64,000 bases of DNA from Terriglobales bacterium (GCA_035561515.1 DATMXP010000022.1:62001-126000); one strand, 5' to 3'; numbered from the stretch's first letter, positions 43,092 to 52,390 are shown. Numbers and translations: made by a program. The notes: generated by a model not told the origin, from the sequence alone.

Positions 43092-44387
43092 ATGGTCGAG
43101 CAGCTTTTTATTCCTATTCGCAAAGTAGACGCAGAGCAGCGTCTCGTGTACGGCGTTCTCGCCGCCGAAACCCCTGATCTTTCCGGGGAAATCCTCGATT
43201 ACGAATCTTCCAAGGCGGCTTTTCAGGAGTGGTCGGAAGGCATCTCCAAGGTGACCGATGGCAAGTCGAAGGGCAACCTGCGTGTCATGCACAACCCGAA
43301 GGTCGCCGGGAAGTTTACGCAGCTTGAATTTAACGATGACGCCAAGCAGGTCGAAGTTGTTGCCAAGATCGAAGCTGATGACGAATGGAAGCTGGTGGAG
43401 ACTGGCTGCTATACAGGCTTCTCGATTGGAGCCAAGGCAGCATGGCGAAAGAAAGATGAGGCTAACCCGAAGCTAGTTCGTTATGCAGTAGGCAAGATGA
43501 TCGAAGGCTCCATCGTCGATCTGCCGTGTATTCCCACAGCCACCTTCGAGTACATCAAGGCTGGCGTCCCTGAAATCCGCAAGTTCACCGCTTCTGAGAA
43601 TTCCAACTCTTCTGTCAGCAAGCCGTATGAAGTAACTGTAATGCCTGACTTCAAGACACAGTTCAAGTCCGTCCTGCCTCTGCTCGAAAAGATCGGCACG
43701 GCAGACCGCATGGTTGGCTTCACACAGAAGACGGCCCAGTCGGCGGGTATCCGCAAATCCCTGTGGGACGTTAGCGATCTCGCTTGTTGCCTGATGACGA
43801 TCAATTGGATTCGCCAGAACCTCAAGTTCGAAGCGGAGATTGAAGGCGACGGTAGCGCCGTACCCGAACAATTGCGCACTTGGCTGGATGAAGGCTCAGA
43901 GATTTTACAAGCTTTGGTCGCGGAAGAGACTGCCGAACTTACGGCTGATGCCCCGAGCCAAGCAGAAGGAATGATGACCATGGCTGCTGAACCTGAAGTA
44001 ACCAAGACCGACGTAAAGCCTGAAGAGGCGACCAACAAGGCTGCTGAACCTGAAGTTGAAAAGACCGAACAGGTAGAAGCGCCAGCCCAGACCGACGTTG
44101 AGAAATCCGTCGAGGCTCTGGTGCAGAAAAAGTTTAACGAAGCTGTGAGTGGGCTGAAGACCGAGATGGATGAGCAGAAGGCCGCTCTTACCTCCCTCGT
44201 GGATTCGGTGAAGACCATCGCAGATGCCCTGACTGTGCTCAAGGCGACCCCGGCTCCCGTGAAAGGTGTCATCACCGTCACCAAGGCTGAGGACAACGGA
44301 GCACCAAAGGCAGAAGCACCGAAGGACGCCGCAAGCGCCTTCAAGATGGCCCTCGCTCCCGAGAAGGCAATGCCAGTCATTGGCTAG
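43092..44387 (+). CDS. Prohead protease (XkdF-like) with scaffold-like C-terminus
   Basis: 431 residues. The first 185 match the XkdF/S78-like serine protease: 'LVYGVLAAETPDLSGEILD', His67 in RVMHNPK and Ser111 in TGFSIG. The rest is long, acidic, Ala/Glu/Val-rich and coiled-coil-like (about 290-400), as expected for a fused scaffold that is digested during capsid maturation. There is no separate scaffold gene between it and the capsid gene, which supports the fusion reading. Confidence 0.85.
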   Translation: MVEQLFIPIRKVDAEQRLVYGVLAAETPDLSGEILDYESSKAAFQEWSEGISKVTDGKSKGNLRVMHNPKVAGKFTQLEFNDDAKQVEVVAKIEADDEWKLVETGCYTGFSIGAKAAWRKKDEANPKLVRYAVGKMIEGSIVDLPCIPTATFEYIKAGVPEIRKFTASENSNSSVSKPYEVTVMPDFKTQFKSVLPLLEKIGTADRMVGFTQKTAQSAGIRKSLWDVSDLACCLMTINWIRQNLKFEAEIEGDGSAVPEQLRTWLDEGSEILQALVAEETAELTADAPSQAEGMMTMAAEPEVTKTDVKPEEATNKAAEPEVEKTEQVEAPAQTDVEKSVEALVQKKFNEAVSGLKTEMDEQKAALTSLVDSVKTIADALTVLKATPAPVKGVITVTKAEDNGAPKAEAPKDAASAFKMALAPEKAMPVIG

Positions 44388-44450
44388 TGCCTCCCCGGAC
44401 AGTGGGTAAACAAAGCGGCTCGTAGCAGTACAAACCAAAACTCACAGCGC

Positions 44451-44477
44451 ACTCAGTCGCTACACAACTGAGTTTTT
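44451..44477 (+). terminator. Terminator-like hairpin in the capsid gene leader
   Basis: ACTCAGT (44451-44457) and ACTGAGT (44467-44473) pair perfectly and are followed by TTTT, 13 bp before the capsid start. It is weak for a terminator; it may act as a 5' stabiliser or processing site for capsid mRNA. Confidence 0.45.
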
Positions 44478-44489
44478 AGGGATTCATAT

Positions 44490-45935
44490 ATGTCCAATCT
44501 TACTGAACAGACTGCCGAAATTAAGAAGGCACTCGATGTACAGAAGGCGTCGTGGTCTCAGTCCACGGGCCTCGTCCAGTACAACCTCGAAGCCCCGGCA
44601 AAGTTTCTCGTTCCCGTACTGACCCCGCTCCGTAACATCACGCCTCGCGTGAAGACGCAGGGCGGCACTCAGGCGAACTGGAAAGCCATCACCGCAATCA
44701 ACCTCAACAACGTAGCCGCTGGTATCTCGGAAGGCAGCCGTAACGCTGAAATCGTTCCGCAGGTCGCCAACTACTCCGCAGCCTTCGTTGGCTTCGGTCA
44801 GGACAACAGCTTCACGTTTGAAGCTGAGTTCGCAGCGGAAGGCTTCGATGATGTGCGTGCTCGTAGCAGCGAAAACCTGCTTAAGAGCGTCATGATCGAA
44901 GAAGAGAAGCTGATGATCTCCGGTCACGGCACCTTTGGTCTCGGCGTCACGCCGCAACCGACACTCACTCTGGCTACTGGTGGCACGCTGGCGCTTAGCT
45001 CGACCAACGTCTACTGCGTGGCGCTGACCGCTGACGGTCTCGCTCGTACGACCATCGCGGCTGGATGCCCCGGCCAGATTTCGCGCACCAACGCTGACGG
45101 TTCTGTTGACCTGTTCGGCGGCGGCAATGCTCAGGTATCGGCTGCTGGCACGATCACCCCGACTTCCGGCAACCAGAAGATCGTTGCCAAGGTCGCTGCG
45201 GTTCCGGGCGCTGCTGCATATGTGTGGTACCTCGGTGGTTCCGCTTCGACGGCTGCTATCACCAAGATCACCACGGTCAACACCTACACCTTCGACGGCA
45301 GCGAGTCTGCTGGATCGCAGAAGGCAAACGACGCCAAGGTTGCGGCTGACTACTCGGCCAACTCTTTGGTGTTCGACGGTCTGATCGCTCAAGCTGCGAA
45401 GTCTGGCAGCAACGCCTACGTCAAGTCGCTCGACGGCGCATCTCTCACCAGTGATGGTGCGGGTGGCATCGTTGAGTTCGATGCGGCTCTTCAGGATCGT
45501 TGGGACAACTACCGTTTGACTCCGGACACCATTTGGGTGAACTCGGCTCAGGCGAAGGCGATCAAGAAGCTCGTGGTTGGCAACGGCGGTGCTCCGCTCG
45601 TTCGTCTGAACATGGACGCTAACGGTGGAGTTAACGGCCTGACGGCTGGTGCGGTTGTCGCATCCTACCTCAACCCGTTTGGTCTCGGCTCGGGCGAAGA
45701 GATTCCGATCAAGATTCACCCGTATCTGCCTGCTGGCACGATTCTGATGACCTCGAAGAGCATTCCGTATCCGCTCTCGAACGTCGCCGACGTGTTCCGT
45801 ATGTTGCTGCGTCGTGACTACTACTTCATCCAGTACCCGCTGCGTACTCGCAAGTACGAGTTCGGTATCTACGCTGACGGCGTGTTGCAGCATTACTTCC
45901 CACCGTCGATGGTGCTGATCCAGAACGTGGCTTAA
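44490..45935 (+). CDS. Major capsid protein (HK97 fold)
   Basis: 481 residues. N-terminal arm 'MSNLTEQTAEIKKALDVQKAS', P-domain 'NITPRVKTQGGTQANWKAI', E-loop-like region, an inserted Ig-like stretch at about 150-270 (Ala/Thr/Gly-rich, 'TPTSGNQKIVAKVAAVPGAAAYVWYLGG') and the A-domain with 'YRLTPDTIWVNSAQAKAIKKLVVG'. Position after the prohead protease and before a strong terminator supports it. The insertion makes it larger than the roughly 380-residue norm. Codon use differs from neighbours, as expected for a highly expressed gene. Confidence 0.92.
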   Translation: MSNLTEQTAEIKKALDVQKASWSQSTGLVQYNLEAPAKFLVPVLTPLRNITPRVKTQGGTQANWKAITAINLNNVAAGISEGSRNAEIVPQVANYSAAFVGFGQDNSFTFEAEFAAEGFDDVRARSSENLLKSVMIEEEKLMISGHGTFGLGVTPQPTLTLATGGTLALSSTNVYCVALTADGLARTTIAAGCPGQISRTNADGSVDLFGGGNAQVSAAGTITPTSGNQKIVAKVAAVPGAAAYVWYLGGSASTAAITKITTVNTYTFDGSESAGSQKANDAKVAADYSANSLVFDGLIAQAAKSGSNAYVKSLDGASLTSDGAGGIVEFDAALQDRWDNYRLTPDTIWVNSAQAKAIKKLVVGNGGAPLVRLNMDANGGVNGLTAGAVVASYLNPFGLGSGEEIPIKIHPYLPAGTILMTSKSIPYPLSNVADVFRMLLRRDYYFIQYPLRTRKYEFGIYADGVLQHYFPPSMVLIQNVA

Positions 45936-45961
45936 TAACCCCTGATACACAGGGCATCACG

Positions 45962-46008
45962 ACCCGGTGATGGTGGTGGCAAACCTGCCATCCCGTCACC
46001 GGGTTTTT
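45962..46008 (+). terminator. Rho-independent terminator after the capsid gene
   Basis: Outer stem ACCCGGTGA (45962-45970) / TCACCGGGT (45996-46004) with an inner TGG...CCA arm, followed by TTTTT. Together with the leader hairpin it can define a separate abundant capsid mRNA. Confidence 0.9.
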
Positions 46009-46029
46009 ACTTTTGCGGCAAGGACACGC

Positions 46030-47031
46030 ATGCCTACCAACACCCCTTACCTTAATTTGACGAAGCCTGACAGAGGAGCGACCAATTGGGATGCTCAGAT
46101 CAACGGCGACCTCGATACGCTGGATAGCAAAGCGCAGGCCGTAGATACCGCTCTCGCAGCAAAAGAGGACAAGTCGAGCAAGGGTGTTGCGAACGGCTAT
46201 GCCCCGCTTGGCCCTGATGGAAAGGTGCCGAGTGTAAACCTCCCGGTAATTTCTTCGCCCGTCACATCAGTCGCCGGAAAGACGGGGGCGGTCACGCTCG
46301 TTGAGGCGGACATCGCCAATCTTCCGGCCGATCTTGCATCCAAGGCGGATGCCTCCAGTCTCGCAACGGTAGCGACCAGTGGTTCGTATCTCGATCTCAC
46401 TAACAAACCTACGATTCCGGCTGCACAGGTGAATTCCGATTGGAATGCCAGCAGTGGTGTTACACAAATCCTGAACAAGCCCGTGTTGGCAACTGTGGCC
46501 ACGAGCGGGTCATACACCGACCTCAGCAACAAACCCACGATCCCGGATGCGGTTACGTTCAAGACGAACAGCGTCACCAACGGCAGCCAGACCCTTCTGA
46601 ATCTGAAGGCCGGGGCAAACATCACGCTAGCGGACGATGGCAGTGGTGGGATCACGGTTACTTCGTCGGCGGTCGCTGGCGGTACGACATGGGGATCGAT
46701 CACAGGCACGCTCAGTGATCAGACCGACTTGCAGACGGCATTGAACGGCAAAGCACCGCTCTACGCCAACCTGACCACAAAGACCACGTCCTACACAACG
46801 GCCACAACAGACGGCGTGGTACTGGCGAACTCGGCTTCTGCTCTCACGATTACGCTTCAGGCGACCGGGATCAGCAGCGGCAAGATTTATCGGGTGAAGA
46901 ACACCAACACCGGAGTCGTGACGGTTGCAACCACCAGCGGAACGATTGATGGTCAGTCCACTATTCAGTTGCCGTTGCAGTACCAGTCTGTCGATCTCGC
47001 CTTCGACGGCACAAATTTTTCGATCTTATAA
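46030..47031 (+). CDS. Tail fibre-like repeat protein
   Basis: 333 residues. The N-terminus 'TPYLNLTKPDRGATNWDAQINGDLDTLDSKAQAV' is a common fibre anchor. Two copies of the fibre repeat ATVATSGSYxDLxNKPTIP (near 112-130 and 154-172) follow, then a C-terminal beta domain. AAGGA precedes the ATG at 46030; an upstream ATG at 45967 lies in the terminator. Likely trimeric receptor-binding or head fibre. Confidence 0.85.
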   Translation: MPTNTPYLNLTKPDRGATNWDAQINGDLDTLDSKAQAVDTALAAKEDKSSKGVANGYAPLGPDGKVPSVNLPVISSPVTSVAGKTGAVTLVEADIANLPADLASKADASSLATVATSGSYLDLTNKPTIPAAQVNSDWNASSGVTQILNKPVLATVATSGSYTDLSNKPTIPDAVTFKTNSVTNGSQTLLNLKAGANITLADDGSGGITVTSSAVAGGTTWGSITGTLSDQTDLQTALNGKAPLYANLTTKTTSYTTATTDGVVLANSASALTITLQATGISSGKIYRVKNTNTGVVTVATTSGTIDGQSTIQLPLQYQSVDLAFDGTNFSIL

Positions 47032-47042
47032 AGAGGTAAGAG

Positions 47043-48134
47043 ATGAGTTTCAACCCGTACAACCAAGGGCAGTACAAAACGACGCCGCCAACACTCACTG
47101 ACGGTCAGATTAGCCCGGTGATGTTGGACACCAACGGCAATCAGAAGGTCACCATAGTCGGCACTCCGGCTGTCACTGCCACCGTCTCGGGCACAGTATC
47201 GATCTCAAATTTCCCCTCGACTCAGGCGGTGACTGGAACCTTCTGGCAGGCTACGCAGCCAGTGTCGAGCACACAACTACCCGCCGCACTCGACGGATCA
47301 GGCTTCCTCAAGGTTCACGAACAGGGAACGGCGAACGTCAGTATTCAAAACGCTTCCATCGCTGTCACAGGCACATTCTGGCAAGCGACTCAACCCGTCA
47401 GTCTGTCTTCGCTTCCCGCGCTGGTTGCGGGTTCAGCCATCGTTGGCAAGTTCGGCATTGATCAAACGACGCCGGGTACGACCAACAAGGTCAGCATTGG
47501 CACCGATGGTCACGTGACCGTCGATAACGCCTCGATTGCTGTAACGGGAACGTTTTGGCAAGCCACGCAGCCAGTCAGCGGCACCGTGTCTCTAAGCGCA
47601 GGCACCGCCGTGAAGGTCACGGACGGAACGAACTTCATGCCTACTGGAGACAGTTCAGCGCGTTCGATCCACACGACAGTCGATAACGCTTCCATCGCGG
47701 TCACTGGAACTTTCTGGCAAGCAACGCAGCCTGTCAGTTTGGCTTCCTTGCCATCTCTTGCATCCGGCAACAACAACATCGGCGATGTGAACATCGTCCC
47801 GGCGACTTCGGGTGGATTCTCGATCTACAGCGGTTCAATTGGTGCAACCAAGACTCAGGTGAAGGCGAGTGCAGGGCAGTTGTTTGGCTGGCACATCTTC
47901 AACAGCAACGCAACCACGGTCTACGTGCAAATTTACGACGTAGCAAACGCTTCAATCACCGTGGGCACTACGACGCCAACGATGTCGATTGGTCTTCCGG
48001 CTGGTTCAGCCGCGAACGTCATGACGGATACGGGCACTCAGTTCAGCACGGCGATCAACTTCGCATGCACATTAACCCGCACGGGAAGTGGCGCACCAGC
48101 CAGCACGGTTGATGTGAACTTCTTCTACGCATAA
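47043..48134 (+). CDS. Phage fibre protein with VTGTFWQATQPVS repeats
   Basis: 363 residues with four copies of (N)ASIAVTGTFWQATQPVS (first near residue 60, then about 105, 162 and 216), each followed by a short variable strand. The copies differ in synonymous bases, so the repetition is kept at protein level. The C-terminal domain (about 260-363) is a beta-sandwich. AGAGGTAAGAG precedes the ATG. Such proteins are seen next to fibre genes in tailed phages; exact placement in the virion is unknown. Confidence 0.82.
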   Translation: MSFNPYNQGQYKTTPPTLTDGQISPVMLDTNGNQKVTIVGTPAVTATVSGTVSISNFPSTQAVTGTFWQATQPVSSTQLPAALDGSGFLKVHEQGTANVSIQNASIAVTGTFWQATQPVSLSSLPALVAGSAIVGKFGIDQTTPGTTNKVSIGTDGHVTVDNASIAVTGTFWQATQPVSGTVSLSAGTAVKVTDGTNFMPTGDSSARSIHTTVDNASIAVTGTFWQATQPVSLASLPSLASGNNNIGDVNIVPATSGGFSIYSGSIGATKTQVKASAGQLFGWHIFNSNATTVYVQIYDVANASITVGTTTPTMSIGLPAGSAANVMTDTGTQFSTAINFACTLTRTGSGAPASTVDVNFFYA

Positions 48135-48143
48135 GGACAGACG

Positions 48144-48785
48144 ATGGCGATTACATTAGTGCAGTGGCGGGATAACGTATCCAGTTCCCCAGCCAGCCTC
48201 GCTTACTCAAGCAATAACACGGCTGGAAACATGTTGATCGTGTGGTTGTCCTCCTCGCGTACTGTTAGCGACACAGCCGGAAATACGTGGAGCGGACTTC
48301 TCACAGGAGGGGGCGGTAATAATGGCAACTGGTACTGCGCCCCAAACTGTAAGGCTGGCCCAAACACCATCAATTTGAGCGGTGCTGCTAACCTCGCTAT
48401 TTTTGAATTCACTGAATTGGACTCTTTCGATGTTGGTGGGACTGGATTTTCGACCACTCCACGATCAACTTGGTCTGGCAACTCAATAACAACCACACAC
48501 GCCACCGAATTGATCATCGGACATTTCATTCAGAATAGCGGTGGTGTAAGCAATCCCGCCATCAATTCCCCATTCACCGGACTGAGCCCAAGCGAGGGAG
48601 GAGCCTTCGCGCAAACGTACCTCTGGTACTACGAGACCGTAAGTTCCATACAGACCGGATTGCAGGCTTCCGGAACTAGCTTTTCAACGCCGGGTGCCAC
48701 GTACACATGGTCTCTTTTCAGTTTCTACAAAGGTGCCTCTGCTCCGACTCTGCGTCTCCTCGGCGCGACGGGGTGCGGCACATAA
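48144..48785 (+). CDS. Hypothetical beta-rich phage structural protein
   Basis: 213 residues, Ser/Thr/Gly-rich with no repeat. Strand pattern and 'TELIIGHFIQNSGGVSNPAIN' suggest a jelly-roll head or tail tip domain. It follows the fibre gene by 9 bp and belongs to the same group. No family name can be given. Confidence 0.7.
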   Translation: MAITLVQWRDNVSSSPASLAYSSNNTAGNMLIVWLSSSRTVSDTAGNTWSGLLTGGGGNNGNWYCAPNCKAGPNTINLSGAANLAIFEFTELDSFDVGGTGFSTTPRSTWSGNSITTTHATELIIGHFIQNSGGVSNPAINSPFTGLSPSEGGAFAQTYLWYYETVSSIQTGLQASGTSFSTPGATYTWSLFSFYKGASAPTLRLLGATGCGT

Positions 48786-48869
48786 AGACGATCCGTCTAA
48801 GTCATTGAAATCAACAGGAATTCCACTGGCCAACGGAGGCCGTTGCAAGGTACGCTTGCAATTGGAGCG

Positions 48870-50234
48870 ATGCCAAAAAGCGATTTGCCGTTCGGGAGCG
48901 AATTCTCTCCCTCGAATATCGACCTGAAGACCGTGCTGGAGTTCGCGGCCAAACACGGCGGCGACAACAAGGCGTTCGAAAACGCCGTCCATGACGCATT
49001 TTTCAGCGAAAAGAAGTTTCCCAATACAAGCGAATACAACCGTCGCAAACGGGCGAACAATACCAATCTCGGGCTGCGTGCATATCGCATCGTCGATGAC
49101 AACGCCACCCTGACCGAGTTTGGCAAGACGCTCCATGAACTGCGCGACAAGCCGAAGGAACTCCACGACGCTCTTGCAAAGCACATCCTCTTGAACCTCC
49201 ACGGCACTACCCTCGTCCAAACGATTCAGGATATGCAAGCGTCCGGCGAGGACGTGAACCTTAACAGCTTGCGTGAATGGCTGGATGAACGCGGAGTTCA
49301 TTTCCCTCGTGGCGGCAAGCACGCAAGCATGATGAAGCTGTGGCTGGAGAGAGCAGGTATCTTCTCTCACTCCGGATGGCGGATCAACGAAGCGCGGCTG
49401 CAAGAAGTTCGTGGCATCGGCACACTGGAACTTGAGGCACTTGCCAAGCTCAATCCCGGTCAGCGGTTCTTTCTCCGCACGATGCTCAATCTCGGTACGA
49501 CTGGAAAGACATCTGCCAGCGAAGTCGAGAAACTCGCAACGGCGACCTACGGCTTCAAATACAACGAAAAGGGTTTGGCGAAGGACATCCTGTATCCGCT
49601 CGAAAAAGCCGGATACATCACGGTCGAGAAGACCAGTCGAGCGAAGTCTCCGATTGTGCAGCCGACCGAGAAGCTGCTCAAAGAGATTTTCGAACCGCTA
49701 CTTCAGCAACTCGAAAAGCAGACGACCGAAGACTTGCGTCCGCTGCTGCGAAAGCCACTCGCAGAAATCGTCAAGGAACTGTCGTCCGAAGACAAACACA
49801 TCAAGGGACTGGCGCTTGAGACGCTTGCGTTCAAGCTGATGCGGTTCATCGATCTGGATTATGTGATGACTCGCCTGCGTGGGGCAGCGACGGGCGGGGC
49901 GGAAGTGGATGTGATATTCGAGTCGGGTCGATTGGTGTTTTCTCGCTGGCAGGTTCAGTGCAAAAACACCGGAACGGTCTCGCTCGACGATGTTGCCAAA
50001 GAGGTTGGGCTCACGCATTTCTTGAAGAGCAACGTGATTGTGATTGTGAGCACGGGAGATATTGGTAGCGAGGCACGACGCTACGCGAACAAGATCATGC
50101 GCGACTCAAACCTCGCAATAGTAATGATTGACCGAGGCGATATTGAGGGTATTATTGGGTCACCAGTTCACATTCTCGATGTGCTGAACCGTGAGGCCAA
50201 GCACGCCATGAAACTCAAGGTGTTGGAACTGTAG
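48870..50234 (+). CDS. Restriction endonuclease, Mrr-like PD-(D/E)XK fold
   Basis: 454 residues. N-terminal and central helical regions probably include winged helices for DNA recognition (e.g. 'TSASEVEKLATATYGFKYNEKGLAKDILYPLEKAGYITVEKTS' near 215-255). The C-terminal nuclease has 'LALETLAFKLM' (Glu near 318), 'TGGAEVDVIF' (Asp near 347) and 'WQVQCKNTG' (Gln-x-Lys near 361-363). Start is ATG at 48870 with GGAG upstream; a TTG at 48843 with GGAGG is an alternative. The gene is followed 12 bp later by the methyltransferase, a type II R-M arrangement. Confidence 0.8.
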   Translation: MPKSDLPFGSEFSPSNIDLKTVLEFAAKHGGDNKAFENAVHDAFFSEKKFPNTSEYNRRKRANNTNLGLRAYRIVDDNATLTEFGKTLHELRDKPKELHDALAKHILLNLHGTTLVQTIQDMQASGEDVNLNSLREWLDERGVHFPRGGKHASMMKLWLERAGIFSHSGWRINEARLQEVRGIGTLELEALAKLNPGQRFFLRTMLNLGTTGKTSASEVEKLATATYGFKYNEKGLAKDILYPLEKAGYITVEKTSRAKSPIVQPTEKLLKEIFEPLLQQLEKQTTEDLRPLLRKPLAEIVKELSSEDKHIKGLALETLAFKLMRFIDLDYVMTRLRGAATGGAEVDVIFESGRLVFSRWQVQCKNTGTVSLDDVAKEVGLTHFLKSNVIVIVSTGDIGSEARRYANKIMRDSNLAIVMIDRGDIEGIIGSPVHILDVLNREAKHAMKLKVLEL

Positions 50235-50245
50235 TAAAGCTGCCT

Positions 50246-51322
50246 ATGCCTGTGAGCAAATTGCCCGTTAGCCTCAGCACCAGCCGTGGAAAGATCGTTC
50301 ACGGGGACTCGCAACAATTCTGCACGAACGAACTCAAAGAAAAATCCGTTAACCTCATCATGACGAGCCCACCGTTCGGCTTGGTGAGGAAGAAAACCTA
50401 CGGCAATGCGGACTCGTATCTCTATCTCGATTGGTTCCGTCCCTTTGCTACGGCGTTCAAGCGGGTTCTGAAGGACAACGGAAGCCTCGTTATCGACATC
50501 GGCGGTGCATGGATTTCGGGACAGCCGACTCGCAGCCTCTACCACTTCAAGCTTCTGATCATGTTGTGCGAGGAGTTCGGCTTCCATCTTGCACAGGAGT
50601 TTTTCTGGTGGAATCCAGCGAAGCTGCCGACTCCGGCAGAATGGGTCACCGTTCGGAGAATCCGAGTCAAAGACGCATTCAACTGTATTTGGTGGCTCTC
50701 CCCGACACCGTGGCCGAAAGCAGACAATCGTCGTGTGTTGCAGCCGTACAGCGACAGCATGAAGGGGTTGCTGAAGAACGGCTATAAAGCAAAGCTGCGT
50801 CCGTCAGGTCATGACATCAGTACAAAATTCAGCATCAATAACGGCGCATCGATTCCGCCGAACCTGATCGCCGTCGCCAACACCGAGAGCAACGGCTATT
50901 ACTTGCGCTACTGCAAAGAGAACAACATCAAGCCGCATGACGCCCGTTATCCATCTGCGGTACCTGAATACTTCATTCGGATGTTGACCGATCCCGGCGA
51001 TTTGGTGGTTGATCCGTTTGCGGGAAGCTGCGTTACGGGCGAAGTCGCGGAGCGTCTCAAGCGCAAGTGGGTATGCGTTGAACTCGAACAGAATTTCATC
51101 AAGGGTGCAAGGGGTCGCTTCGTAAATCCGAAGACCGAGAAGGTCGCTCAATCTCCGCTATTCGAGGTTGAAAAGAAGGATGGCGACTACTACAAGGTTC
51201 CCCGTCCGGGACTTTTGTGGAACGGATACCATGGTGAACCGCTCTCCGAAGATGGTGGCAAGAAACGAAAAATTTCCAAGAAAAAAGCTGACGCAAGCGC
51301 CAAAGCTACTGCCAACCTCTAA
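50246..51322 (+). CDS. DNA amino-methyltransferase, beta class (probable N4-cytosine)
   Basis: 358 residues. Motif IV TSPPFG (40-45) precedes motif I DPFAGSCVTGEVAERLKRKWVCVELE (about 256-281), the order of the beta class. SPPF-type motif IV favours N4-cytosine, though N6-adenine cannot be excluded. It is expected to protect the host/prophage sites cut by the upstream endonuclease. Its last 17 bp overlap the end of the convergent HNH gene. Confidence 0.88.
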   Translation: MPVSKLPVSLSTSRGKIVHGDSQQFCTNELKEKSVNLIMTSPPFGLVRKKTYGNADSYLYLDWFRPFATAFKRVLKDNGSLVIDIGGAWISGQPTRSLYHFKLLIMLCEEFGFHLAQEFFWWNPAKLPTPAEWVTVRRIRVKDAFNCIWWLSPTPWPKADNRRVLQPYSDSMKGLLKNGYKAKLRPSGHDISTKFSINNGASIPPNLIAVANTESNGYYLRYCKENNIKPHDARYPSAVPEYFIRMLTDPGDLVVDPFAGSCVTGEVAERLKRKWVCVELEQNFIKGARGRFVNPKTEKVAQSPLFEVEKKDGDYYKVPRPGLLWNGYHGEPLSEDGGKKRKISKKKADASAKATANL

Positions 51323-52322
51323 GCCGAAGCCCCTCTTCTAATGCGACCGGATCGGGACGATCTTGTGCCCGATCTGGAAGCACAATCTCTTCTCGCAGGT
51401 TCTCCTCGAAGCTGTCCCAACCACCGTGTCGATCAACTCTGCGCAGTCGGCGAAGAGCGGCAGCGTTCGTGTCCACGCTGTAGTCTGGTCTGATCCCGAT
51501 CAACGCTCGGTCATACGCCTCATGGTGAATAGAGCAGAGCGCCACACCGTTTGCAGTCCGATTCGTTCCTCCAGCGGGAACTGGAATGATGTGAGCGGCT
51601 TCGACCAACTCCAGTTGAACTTCGCACACCGCACACGCATAGTCGTAAACAGTAAGGATGCGCGTCCTGAAGTTTTCTTGCCCGACTCGTTCGACGACTC
51701 TGCGAACTGCCTCACGACGACCGTGTCCGGCGACGTGATCCAAATCAACTTGAGCGCCACGTGCGGCTTCCGTTAGCACCGCCGACTCTTCTACATCTCC
51801 GGCGAACTCGTGCAGTGTTGCTTGTTGCTCAACGTAGTCCATGAATGCTTCAGGGGAGAAAGCAACAGCTATTTCCCCTCGTCCGCCTGTGGCTCTGCGG
51901 TAGATGCCAAAGCCGCCTCGTCCTGCGTCACGGATTGCTTCTTGTCGAATCTGAACGCTTGGGGAATGTCCCCACGCTCGTGGCCGACGTTGGACATCGA
52001 AGCCTGCGAACATCCTCGTCGGCTCATGCCACCCAAGCAGTAACGTCTGAAAATCCTGACCCAGTAGCAGCGGTGGATCGACGCCCGTCAGTTGGATTCT
52101 GAGTTCCCCTGCTGGACGGACGCCCCTTGGGCCTCCCGGCGTGAGTCGCCAGATGTATAGGAGCAGTCGGCGGATAGCTGAACCACGGAAAGCACGAATG
52201 CGTACCGGATGATCGTCATTCTCGAAGATCATCCGCCAGCCACAGTCGTAGATCGCATCTCGGACCCGATCTACAAGCAACCGTTTTTCCGCAGAAAGTG
52301 GCACGAATGCATGGTCACACAT
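51306..52322 (-). CDS. HNH restriction-type endonuclease
   Basis: 338 residues from the ATG at 52322 (a TTG at 52334 is possible). The C-terminal HNH domain has CAVC (230-233), AAHIIPV (His244), Asn-containing loop and CSIHHEAYD (Cys263, His266/267), so metal-binding cysteines and the catalytic His are all present. The N-terminal 200 residues are a separate, probably DNA-recognising region with no motif I know. It is convergent with the methyltransferase, opposite to all neighbouring phage genes. Confidence 0.85.
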   Translation of the reverse strand: MCDHAFVPLSAEKRLLVDRVRDAIYDCGWRMIFENDDHPVRIRAFRGSAIRRLLLYIWRLTPGGPRGVRPAGELRIQLTGVDPPLLLGQDFQTLLLGWHEPTRMFAGFDVQRRPRAWGHSPSVQIRQEAIRDAGRGGFGIYRRATGGRGEIAVAFSPEAFMDYVEQQATLHEFAGDVEESAVLTEAARGAQVDLDHVAGHGRREAVRRVVERVGQENFRTRILTVYDYACAVCEVQLELVEAAHIIPVPAGGTNRTANGVALCSIHHEAYDRALIGIRPDYSVDTNAAALRRLRRVDRHGGWDSFEENLREEIVLPDRAQDRPDPVALEEGLRLRGWQ

Positions 52323-52374
52323 GCCACCGCTCAAGGCCAGACTTTTCCTGTTGCCTAAGTTTGGCCGCCAAAAG

Positions 52375-52390
52375 CCGTATGAGTAACTAG
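52375..52390 (+). repeat. Intergenic CCGTATGAG motif, copy 4
   Basis: CCGTATGAGTAACTAG; the minigene ATG AGT AAC TAG is directly followed by the ATG of the next gene. It lies right after the R-M/HNH cassette. Confidence 0.55.

Noticed and set aside
44484..45950. 488-codon open frame on the minus strand across the capsid gene
   Set aside because: It is the antisense shadow of the major capsid gene; its composition is Arg/Val/Asp-rich and random, with no ribosome-binding site.
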